The notes beneath the pieces are model-generated. The model was not told where the DNA came from. It made no database searches and was given only the letters and a program-made list of their open reading frames with translations. Source: Pempheris klunzingeri (taxonomy: Eukaryota > Chordata > Actinopteri > Acropomatiformes > Pempheridae). From it: a stretch of DNA of 64,000 nt. Numbering within the stretch: position 1 is the first letter of the stretch; each line of letters begins with the position of its first letter. This document shows positions 25,401 to 37,400 of the stretch, one piece after another. The DNA is taken from contig NC_092024.1 in the NCBI RefSeq assembly GCF_042242105.1, positions 3,853,501 through 3,917,500 of the forward strand, given 5' to 3'. The position numbers and the translations under genes were made by a program.

Positions 25401-28400
25401 ATTTGGTGGTATTTCTCTTGACTTTTTATACATCTATTCATTCTGTGAATTGCATGAACATGTTGTGAATCTAATGATGAATCATGCCAATCAAACATGC
25501 CTCTGCTAAACTTTTGTGATTCATCTTACCCACATACGTTTCCTTTCTAAAGCATCCTTTGCCTCTAAATGAGATTCTCTAAGGGCTGGCTGACAAATAT
25601 AGCAGAACTCTTTGCGTGTGTTCGTATGTAACGTGATGCAGAACCCACCTTGAGCTCATTAGGATGCTCCACCTTTATCGTTCCCTGTAATGAAGAGACA
25701 CACACACACACTTGTAAGACCCGAACCACGGACAAAATGACAGCACAGTGCAAACGTGGATCCGTGTTTCATGTGCCGTACCATTCGGAGGGGCCTGAGA
25801 GACCCGACGAAGGGCTCAGGGAAGCCCCAGGTCTCTGGGCAGGGGTACTCCCCCTCCTCCAGCACTCCTACAAACCCTCCGAACCCCGGATCACTGTACA
25901 CCAGCCAGCTAAAGGCACGAGGGGAGAGAGTCGCTTTTAAAACTATACATCATGGTTATGGCACACGAGAGAGTGATGATCATTTAGTGACTTTTTTACC
26001 ACGGCACTTTTGTCCCATTACATGATGATGGACTAAATACGGTACTTTGACTCTCTACGCCAGTTGAAAAACGTAAGTGCTTACTATCAATAACACCATG
26101 ACAACCACAAGCTGTAGCCTGCAGCACGCATTCCTTCACAGACAGAGAACAGATGCTGCGCACACACCCTCTCCCATAAACAGCCTCCGCAGTGTGTGAG
26201 AGCTTTTAAACTGCTAGTTAGGAAAGAAACTGAAGCATGCTTCCATGCTGCAGAGCTGCCCATGCACGTGCATCCCTGTTACTTCAGATGCGCATCACCA
26301 AAGGGCCTTTAGCTGAACTTACACTCCAGAATGGACCTTGATGGAGCCGGTGGTCTGCGGCATCCCGTAAGAGCCAATCTCAACGGTGTCGTCACAGCAA
26401 GAAGACACCCTTCCCAACCCGTTTACCTCCTCAAACAGGTCGATTCGGGGGATGCTGTAGTCCTGCAAAACACACACACACAAAATAAGCAGCCGAGCCA
26501 AAAACCTCTACCTAAATAAAACACAGGCACGATTATGGTTTGGATTAGAAACTGTCTGATAAAATAATCAGCAAAGTAGAAAATCAAGGAAGCAGTTTTT
26601 TTTGTTCTGAGGTTGAGGTAACTCTGCTTAGGTGTTAAATAGACTTCTAGGGGGGGAAACCAAATTACAGGACACACAATAACTCCAACAGTGTGCATGT
26701 GGGCCGATTCATTGGGCGCATCAGTATTTCGCAACTTACTCTGACTGCCAATCGAATAGAACCTATGACCATAGGTGCTGTTGGCATGGGCTGACCCATC
26801 TCATCTGATGTCGTTGGAGGTTCCTCCTCTGCCCACATGTTCACTACGTGCTCCGTAGGACCTTCCTCAAGGGCAATGATGCGACCCTGGAATCCAGGTT
26901 TTTCATAGAGGAGCCAGCTGAAGAGAAAGGAAAAGACATCAGCACAATCATCGGCATCCGTATCGACCTGCGGTGACCAGCACAAAGACCCTCACCATCC
27001 TCTGATGACTCGGACTGAGATGACAGGGGACAGCTTCATCGTGGTGGCGTCTTCTGCGTCACAGCAGAGTTCAAACGCTTCCCCTCCAAACTGAGCCTCT
27101 TCATGTATGACGATCTGCACGAGGAAAAGCGACATTACTTTCAAATATGTAGCAGCAAACGATGTATTACTGACTCATTCAAGTAAACAACATTTAATCC
27201 TACCTTTCCAGGCCTTTTGTGGAAACCTCTCACTGCAGGTATCTGAAAGAAAATGTCATATTTTGATTATGAGTTTGAACCTGTGCTTTAAAAAAAGACG
27301 TCAGTCCTCCAAACAGCAGGCTAATGTAGACTAACAGACATCACTTAGATCCCATTAGCCTCTTCAGAGACAAACAAACGTTTCTTCAACACTTTCTTCT
27401 CTCTACATTTGATTCTAAAAAAAAAAAAGTGTTGATGCTGTGCAGCAGGCACTACATGCACACTGTTCATCTAAACACAAACATGTGTTTTACATAGTTC
27501 TGCTTTATTTGCATCTTAATGCAAATTATGTTAACCCTTTATAGGGCACTCATTGAAATACTTACAAATTCAAAATTTCAACCCCAGACCATTACTGGTG
27601 GTCATTACAAGACTTTTTTTACGTGAGTTTTTAAAAAAAAAAAATTAATTTTACGGTGAAAATCAAGTTCAGTGAAGTCACCATACATGGTTTCTTGCCG
27701 GTCTGTCATGCAGCCTGATTGTCGCTGATAAATCTGGTAGTTCTACTGCCTCATGGTGAGGCAAGGGGGGGGGGCATTCTGAACTCCCACCTAAGTTACC
27801 AAATATGGTCCCTTGCCCGATAAAGGGTTAAGCTTTAGCTGATCTTGGTGAAGAATTCCAGACTGACGACCTGCTCCTTTGTCCTGTTCTCACTTGCAAA
27901 TGACTCATGACTTTGTTGCAACAGCACGACACAAAACGAAACAAAAGAGCAGGACGTGGAGCCGACACACCATCACCACAGAAATAAACTAGGGAATGAA
28001 ATTATTGAAGCTCTTTTTTTTTTTAAATACTGAAATTCCTACCTTAGTCTTAGTAGTAGAATGTCCAGAGGGCTTGTGGCTGCCCTTGCTGGCTGGGGGC
28101 TGTCCTGCAGGGCCCACATCCACATCAGATACCCCTGCTATTGAGGCCTGGTCCATCACTGTACTCCCATTAGGATTCAGGTCAGCAGCGGCCGACTGTG
28201 TGGAGCCCTGGGAGGCTTCAGATTCTTTTTTGCTCGTCTTGAGGTATTTCTCTAAATGATCAGGCAGTTTTATCTCTGAGAACGAGGGCAGGGGTGGAGG
28301 AGAGGAGGGGCTGAGCGCTGACTCACTAACTGCACCTATACCACCACCCACAAGCGGCCCTTGATCCGCACCTCTCACGCCCTCCTTATCTGCTCCGACG

Positions 28401-31400
28401 CCAGGCAGAGGTGGATCAACAACTGCCTGCTTCCCGAGCGAAGGCGCGTCCTGTTGCCGGTCAGATGAGAGCGTGCTATTTGAGGCAGAGGTGGCTTCCT
28501 GTCTGCTCTTCCTGGAGGACCGAGGAGAGCTCAGTAAGGCGGAGAGGATGGACATCCTTTCAAGTCGTGATGTAATTTTCCCAGGCTCTTCTCCATTGTT
28601 TTGTCGCTCCTCTTTTCCGGCGTCACCATTTGACCCCCTTTCCACTCCATGTTTTCCCTCCACCTCATCAGGTGATTTCATTTGGTCGATGGACGCATGC
28701 ATGGCATTATCTTGTGCATGGTTTCTCAGGGTCTGCCTCTCTCTGTTAGCTGCTTTTTGTTTAATCACCATAGCTGGGGTGAGAGTTATACCTTTTTTGT
28801 CATTTTTTCTTAAGCCAAACTGGAATTCCTCTGGATCAAACGTTCTCTCAAAATGGTCCTCCTTGATGGCCGGCAATGCAAAATGCGGAGACAGGGACTT
28901 TTTATGAGTATGCCTCTTTGGAGGCAGAGAGAAAGGAATGCTGCCCTCGTTAATGCCCCTGATAAAATCATCATAGTCATCAGGCTCGAGAGATTCATCC
29001 TCACTGGCGGAGGCATCCTTTCGTCTTTTATGTTCCTTCTTCTGTGTCTGATTATGTTCCACGTCCAACCAGCTGGATGGAGACTCCTTCTTCAGCTGAG
29101 GACTCTGGGATGGGCTGGCTGGTTTCTCCGTGGCAGCACGAGACGAACTGCTGTTGCGTGCAGGCTTTAGAGGCTTTTGTGGATCACTGAGGTTATTGGT
29201 TTTCTCTTGTCTTAAAGTCTGCAGTTCCTGTTTCAGACCACTCTCTGCTTTTGTTTTCTCTGTGGTGTCTTCATCATTCTTCGGAGCATCAGTATCACTG
29301 AGCCCTTCATCTGGAACAACCGTGGGCACGTCTCTTTGTCCTCCGCCGTCTTTTTTGGCAACGTCAACACCTCCATCAATGAGTTTTTCCTGTTTCAGTT
29401 CTGTGTCAGTCTTACCAGCTGCTTTGTCACTGGTGAAAACACTTGACTTTTCAGGTGACTTTGCATCTTCTTTTGTCTTCAGAGATTCTTTTCTTACAGT
29501 CTTTGGTTCCTGTTGTAGATTAAAATCTGGATATTTTGGTGATCTCTTTTCCTCTGTGTTTTTATTGTCCTCATCTGGGTCTCTTACAGTTACCTGTATG
29601 GACTTCTGGTCCTGCTGGATGCTAACTCTGCTGTTAGTATCCATCATCACAGTCTCATTCACCACATCCTTTCTCGATGAATCCTCTGCTTGAAGTATGA
29701 TACCTCCAGCATTTTCCTCTGGTCTTGTAAAGTCCTCACCTTGGTCTTTAACCATTAAGGTCTTTTGGAACTCGTGGCCACTAACTTCAGAGTCAGCCGT
29801 CTCATTTGAAACCTCATTTGGTAAATTCTTACCAAATGCTCTCGTTTCACGCTCTTCTTTCGTACCTTCGGCACTGAGAGTTTTGGAGCTTACAGCTTTT
29901 AGTTTTGGAGTTTTATAATCATTTTCTTCTGGTTTTTTTATGTCCTCATCTTGGTCTCTGACAATTATGGGTTTCTGGTCCTGCTGGATGCTAACTTCAC
30001 TGTTAGTGTTCTTTCTTACAGTCTCGTTCACCAAACTCTTTACTGATGAATCCTCTGCTTGAAGTTTGGTACTTTCTGCACTCAGGGTTTCACTGCTTGC
30101 TGCTTTTACTTCTTGAGTTGTGTCCATTTGTAAAACTGCAGCACTCTGAGTTTTAGTGCTCATGGCATGAAGTTCTGATGGCATCTCCGTTACAACGCCA
30201 GTGTGTTTTGCTTCATTATCCCCGACCTCCTCATCTTTGGTTAGAAGTGCTTTGGGTTCCTCTTCATTTTCCACTCTTGTTGCGGCCTTCACTTGTAGAT
30301 CTGTTTCCTTATCAGCACTTTTGGCATTTTCATTTGAGCCAATCCCACATTCCAGTTTTGTATTGACCACGCTGGCTGTATTTTCGTGGAGAGCACTTGG
30401 CGCTTGCTCTGCCTCGGCCTTCTTCTTTTCCAGGGCCCTTGTAACTACAGCCTGTGGTTCCTCCTCTGAGCCGGGCTGTAAACCTTTCTGCAGTGCTATG
30501 GCACGCGTTTGTTTCTCTGGTTTTGTAATGTCTTTCTCTGCTTCGTCCTCCATAGTTATGCCCTTAAGCTCCTTTTTGCAACTGTTCTGTGAGTCAGCGT
30601 TTCCCACCGCTGCATCATTCAGCCTTTCATTTGGTTTTGAGTCTTTCTCCGGTCTTTCAAAGTGTCCTGCCAGTAAAAGAGCCTCTTTGTCCGGCTGATT
30701 TTCAACATTCTTGGGCAATTCACAAACAGTCACAGTCTCTGTTTGAATGTCCACAGCCTCTGCTGGTTTCCGGCCAAACTCCTCCTTACTTTTCTCCTCT
30801 ACCTCAATATCTTTTGCTAAATCTCCGCTGAATGTGGGCAATCTATCTTTTTCAGGAATAATGTTTGTGGTTTGATCCTTCAATAGCTTCTTTTGCTGCA
30901 CTTCACTGTGCAGGTTATCATCAGCTGGAAGTGCAGCGGGAGAGGCTGGGAGTGTATCTTTTGGTTCTTTAGAGATCAGCTTAACAGGAAGGCTATTTTT
31001 GGCATTATATACATTAGAAGTGACCTTGTTTGTTTTTGGAAGGGAGACGCCACCAGGCACAATAGCGTCCTGATCCGAGTGGGTCATTATGTCGCAGTGA
31101 ATGCTGTCAGCCACAACAGGTTTGGCTGACATATCAGTTACATCCTCATAAGCTGCTATTGTGTCCGGAGCCCACACTGCAGAATCTGGCTCTGAAAAGC
31201 TTTTCTTCTGGATTAAATCTGGTTTTATGTTACTTATGAGCTGGCTTGTCTCTAATATGTCTTCCTCTTTAACCTCTTCTTGACACTTCTTTGGTGAAAA
31301 CTGACTTTCCTGTTCCTCTGTGGCCTCGTCGCTTTGAATGCGAGATACGCTTTCAGGTGCTTCGACAGCTGCCTCTCTGTCAGTGGTCTCACTCGGCTCC

Positions 31401-34400
31401 TCCTGGTTAGGCGCAGGTGTGCTTTCGGAATTCTCAGCTGGTGAAAGTTTTCCGAATTTCACTTTGTTTAAGCTTCTCTGACCTTTTGTAGGAGACTTGC
31501 TTACAGAAGAGGAGAGATCAGCCGAAGCCTTTGCTGGACTTTTGTGGTGTTGGATGTTGTCGCTCTGTTTGGAGAGCCTCAATAACACCGTTTTGTCTTT
31601 GTTGGTGGGAGGTGGAGAGACACACGAGGCGGGCGTGTCACTCTCTTTGTGGCTTTTAAAGACGGGTTTTGACGGGCTCATGCTTCCTGTTGGAAACAAC
31701 ACACACACACACAGTTTGAATGACAACAGAAATTAAAATCTGAAATGTCAAAAAATGGCATTACTTTAGAGGAATAGTTCTTTATTACACTTCCTGCTGA
31801 GAGCGACATGAGAAGACTGATGTCATACAATCTTTATATGAAGCTAAATCCAGAAGCCAGTTAGCTTAGCTCTGTCTAAAGGTAACAAAATCAGCCTACC
31901 AGCCTCTCTAAAGCTCACTAATTGAAAAGTTATGTCTCCTTTGTTTGCAGGCTGCAGTTTTTGTACGGATTAAACAGTACTGGAACAGACTGTCTAGCAT
32001 ACAACACGTTGTGATCAAACTGTCTTACCTTTCTTGGGACTTTCAGAGAGCGGGGGTGGTGTCTCACCGGCAGGTCTCTCACCTCTCACCTCTTCCTGTT
32101 CTGTCTTGGGTCTTCCTGACTCTGTTTGACTGGATGTGATTGTTTTTACGTTGGCACCACTTGTCTGAGTTATCACATCGTGAGTCTTTCTTTCTTGGGA
32201 TGAAACGGGCAACCGACTCTTTGTTGCGGCCTTACTGTCCTGATGGCTTTGCTTTTTCACATCCAGGTTCTCCTTGTCAGTGGGGTGTCCTGTTGTAATA
32301 CTACTCTCCACGCGGTCCCTGGCCACACCATTTACCAGGTTTGTAGGGTCTCTGTCCTCATCTGACTTTTCTTTAACATCCTTAGTTCCCGTCCTGTGTG
32401 TCGTTTTTGTGGGAGAAGTGTCACCTGACAGAGCTTTACCTCCCTTAGCTTCTTCAAAACTTGACTTCCTGCCAACTTTGGCTGCAGTGACTGGAAATTT
32501 CAAAGAGTCTTTATTTCTGGGTTGTATCTGCAGTCTTGACGGGGCCGCTGACCCAGAGGCATCACTCACTGATGTTTTATCTGGTGTCACTGGTGATTTC
32601 ACATCAGCATCTGATGTTGACCTTTTGGGGATTTTAGACTTTGAACCTGTTGCACTCAAAGGACCACTGGTGCTTTGGTCTTTTAATGTGGGTAACATGG
32701 AAACTGCTTTATCACTGTTATATTCCCTCTGTGGTGGCATATCGCTGGAAGTTCCCACTTTTGTGCTCTCTGTGGGGGCCTTAGCCTTTGTTGTCACATT
32801 CTTGGCCTTGCTGCCAGCTGCTGAAGGTGGGGTCTTTGCTCCACTGGCTGCACTGTGCCAACTTTCTGCTGCTGCTTTAACCCCTCGTTTGGAGGGCGTA
32901 GCCTGGATAGTGCCTTGGCCTCTTATCCCAGACCTCACCGCTTGTGACTTTGCTCTGTGCATGTCTGAGGCTGCAGAGGTATCATCAAAGTCTGAGGCCT
33001 CAGAGTCTGTTCTTTCTTTCACTGGGGGTTCAGGAGTAACTGTGTCAGAGCATGTAGTCTCATCTGTTGCTGGTAATGACTCAAGGTCGGCTTCCTTGAG
33101 CTCCACATTGTTGTTTTGGAGGCTTGGCAGCCTGAAGGGAGAGAGAGAGAGAAACATTAACAGAAGTAGTGAGAAGAATAACTTAAAGGGATAGTTTGAC
33201 ATTTAAAGAGATATGCTTATTTTCTTTCTTGCCCCAAGCTAGCCCAGATGGCAACACTGATACCGGTCTCACAGCTGTACAGAACATACATAGCTGCAGT
33301 CAGCAGCTGGTTAGCTTAGCTTGGCATAAAGATCGGAAACAGTTACCATTGCTCTGTCCAAAGTTAACTAAATCTGCCTACCAGCACCTCTAAAGCTCAC
33401 TTGAAATATAAAAACCAAAGTGTAAAGTGGTTTTACAGGGATTATGTGGGAAACTATTCCATGGCCAGCACCAGGATTTCCCAAAATGTCAAACTACTCC
33501 TTTTTTTTTTTTTAAATACTCTTTGTCATGTTTGGTGTCCTAATAGAGTTTAAACTTAAGACTTAACATTCCACTTCAGACTACTGTTACAGCTGTTAAA
33601 ACACTGTGTGGTCAAACTTACAAATTGTGCAAAAGAATCCCCCTGCAGGCGCTCAGTAACTATAAATCAGCCTCCAAGTCTTCAGGTATTTTTTAGGAGT
33701 GACCATCCACAGAGCCAGAACTTCATGAGGTGCTGCTGTACTCGTGCTACGTGTATGTATGTCTAAGTGTAGCCATGTAACCCTGAAGTCAAACAGAAGT
33801 GTGCAGGCAGTAGCCAGTTGCCCATCAAGTTTTGTAATGGCTAATGTAGTGAATATACACCATAGGTAAACACCAGAGGTGACCTTCGTTTCAACTGAAG
33901 CTTCAATAATCCTGACTTCATCATTAATACATTTATCATTGGGTAAGTAACTTTTAGCACAATCTACAGCAACTTATATAAAAACTCTTTTTACATGATT
34001 AGACGTATTGTATATGAATATTTCAGTGCCTCACAGCAGGTTTAGCCTGCATTGTTCTCCTCTTGTACAATGGAGTATGGGAACTCAGAGCTCAGGTTGC
34101 ATGCAGGCTTTTCTCTCTTTAGCTCCCGTGCTGTCTGTTTCTCTCAGAATCAGAGGGAAAATGAAACAGCGACCACAGGAAATATACTCACGGTTTTACT
34201 CCAGTCGTGTCTGAAGTCTCTGAAGTTGAATCTCTGCTGGGCTCCTCTCCGGCTGGTTCGCTCCCATCTGAACTTACACACACATTCTGGGCAATAACCT
34301 TGTGCTTCGAAGGCAGATTCACAGTCTTGCGCGTGACACGGATTTCTCTCGATCCGCGTTTCTCCTGAAGTGAACTCTGCCTTGAGTGTGCGCCAGTGAC

Positions 34401-37400
34401 AGGCTGCTCTGGCTGCGGTAACGTTGTTTGGCAGTCCCCTGCAGCCGCTGCTAAGGAGACGGTTGAGTCTGGCGGGCTGCCACTGGACAGCAGAGGCTCA
34501 GCAGAGGGGGTACGTGGGCTGTCTGCAGCGCCCTGGGTGACTGAGTCGTCCTCAGGAATTACTGTTACAGGTATGGCCAGCACGGGAGGCGAGTCTGCTC
34601 TGAAGCTCTCCTCCCCTTCTCTCATCTTATCCTTCTCTTTCTCCCCCTCCCTCTCCCATTCCACCTCCTCTCCCAGGTGTGTTTCCACCCATATGGCTTT
34701 GTGAATTTGGACAGGGGAATCGCCTCTGGGCACTTGTCCTTTCTCAGGCGAGGGGCCCCGTGCCGCGGCTGCAGGCTCCCAAGAGAATATCGGACCCCTC
34801 GTGTCGACTTCTGAGCTTTTCCTCACTGCGTCTGAAGAGTCTCCATCTTCCTGCTGAGTTGTGATGAGGTGAGAGGTGGATGACTGAGAGCCTAAAGTTA
34901 TTCCTCTTAGGGCAGTGCTGTGCCCCTTCTCTCCAACTTTCACCATTGTTTTCTTTGATGCTAAACTTATAGAAGTTAGGTTGGGTGACTTTGGGGCCTC
35001 AGCTGAACTGGAAAGGGGGATTTTAAATGTTGTCTGGTCAACTGCATTATTCTCACTGGAGCCCTTCGTGTCCTCCAGATTGACTTCTTCCAAACTGACC
35101 TGCAGCTTCTTGTTGACTTCCTCCACCACCGACCGTGCAAAGCCCATTTCTGAGCTTGAATCAGCACTTGGATGAGTAGTAGCAGTGAGGTCCTCAGTCG
35201 CATTCTCAGAATTCTTTTGGCTGCTGGCCCCGCTGACACTGCACACATGCACCTCCCTCACACTGCTGCGGCCACTGCTGTTACTATCTGCGAACGGGAG
35301 CTGTGCTTCACCCATCACCAAAGAGGCCGTGCTGGAGGCGCTGGGACCGGAGCTTTGGCTGAGGGAGTCACCACGCTCTGCTCCCGTTCCAGCCACTGCT
35401 GGCTCGCTGTCTTTTTGAGAAGCAGTCTGCGGCCCATCCTGCTGTTGAGACTGGGGCGAACGTGGAGATAAGGGAGATGCTGGGGAACCGGGGGAGGTGG
35501 AAGCATCTGAATGCTGCCTGCCACTGCTTTTCTTTCTCTTCTCTTTCTTGAAGAAGTTGCTGAGGCGGTCAAACATTCCCCTCTTGTCCTCTGAATTCTA
35601 AAAGAGGATAAACAAGAGGCAGACGGAAAGATAAATACTGAGGAGGAGAGAGCAGCTGGCACAGCCCTTTCTCTCTGGCTCTGCTTGAACAAAAAAAAAA
35701 CAGAAAACTAAAAGTGGAAAGTCAATAAATGACCTTCACCCACAAGTTCAATATCTTTGGAAAAATGATGAACTACCTCATTTTAAAATTGAGATTAAAA
35801 GCATATAAAAATAGCTATAGAAATACAATTAACTGGTCAGCAATGGAAAATATATGTAGAACAATACAGATATTGCATTCAGTTTCTGGAGAGAATATCC
35901 AAGGAAACAATGTGGCAAAACGAATGCCTTATTTATAGTTACATAAATAGTTTTAAAGACATTCTGTAAAGTAAAATATATATATATATATATATATATA
36001 GTAAAATATATATAAATATATATTTTGTATTACCTGATCAAATACCAACAGAAGTTTTGTGTAAGACAAGATATATTTTTACTTCAAATTTGAAGTATTT
36101 CTGCTTGAAACTTGTGCCTTAATTACAGTTACAGAAATCCTGTCCATGTGTGGATGACTGCAATCAAATAACAGGAAAAATTCAAACCATAGAGCAAATT
36201 CCATTAAGGTAATGAGGGAATTTACAAGTACATGAAAGAAGATGGGAGAACAAACGTGCGCCCGAGCTTGTGGAATGGACACTTTTAGTTTGTGTGCTCA
36301 TAAAAAAGTGTTCCTTGAGCTTGCTTAGACTGTCACAAATAGTGTCTTTTCAGACTGCTGTCTCTTAGGTCAAGTAAAAAGCAAAAAACATTTACCATTA
36401 CCAAGTCATTTATTTAAAAGGATTCTATTTCCAAAGTTACAGGTTCTATTAAAATCTGTAAAACAGCTCAAACCAAAGTGAACGGGTTAAATGCAGACAC
36501 TCTGGAGCAGATAACAACACACTAGCAAAACAGCCAGGAGTGGACTGACTAATGACTAATGACTAACTAGACAGATGCAAAACGTTTTTGATGCTCCGCT
36601 CAAGGGTCGCTTAGCATGTCACAGCTACCAGCTGTACGTGAACAGGAAGAATGAAAGTGAAGAAGGCAGGCTTCGGTCCAAAAAGAGCCTGATAATCAAA
36701 GACTTCATTATTTAACAAACGGTGCGGTGTGAGACAGCAGCAGTGACAAATGTTTGTGTGGTCGGTATTCTAATATTTCAGTGCCATCGTGGCACTTTTA
36801 ATAACATTTACGTCACAGCCAAGAAGACACTGACAAAAAAGAAAAACACCAAACTATAAAAGACACCTTGCAAAATCTGACTGTAGTCACAGTACACGGA
36901 GCACATGTTAGGACAAGAAGCACGGACGACGGTGAAGAAAGCAACACTTACGTACCATTTTGACTTTACAGGAGGCTAAACTGTTGGAGTTCTGTGTCTA
37001 GATAATACTTAAGAGTGGACCAAAAAAAAAAACAGCTGAAGGAAGTTACAACGTAGGTCTTTTAGAAGATATAATGATCCTTAGACCCTTAAAAATAAGT
37101 CAGTGTCCTCCTCCTTCATAAAACAGTCAGTCCTCTTCTACTGGCTGCAATGACTTGTGTGTCTACAGTTAAGTGTCCCAGCGCTCAACAAAGTGACTTG
37201 AGGGCATGATTGTGAAAGATGGTTCACATGGCCAACAAGCAAAAGGAATTCACAATCCAGTGAAATTTAAAGGGTGTGGATAGACGTGCTGTAGAAAACC
37301 CCACCCTTCCTCATTCTAAAGCTGGGCAAAGCAGTAGGATATCTATTATCTACAGTGCTTTTGTTTAAAAAGAGTGCAGTTTGTATCAGCTGGGGCTCAT

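Noticed and set aside
29130..30698. Plus-strand open frames of 165-187 codons
   Set aside because: They are antisense shadows of crybg1 exon 5, with Ser/Phe/Leu-rich translations caused by the composition of the real exon.
32274..33194. A 306-codon plus-strand open frame
   Set aside because: It is exactly antisense to crybg1 exon 4. Its hydrophobic, Ser/Val-rich translation reflects the complement of Ser/Lys/Glu-rich codons. No splice or start context and no family similarity.
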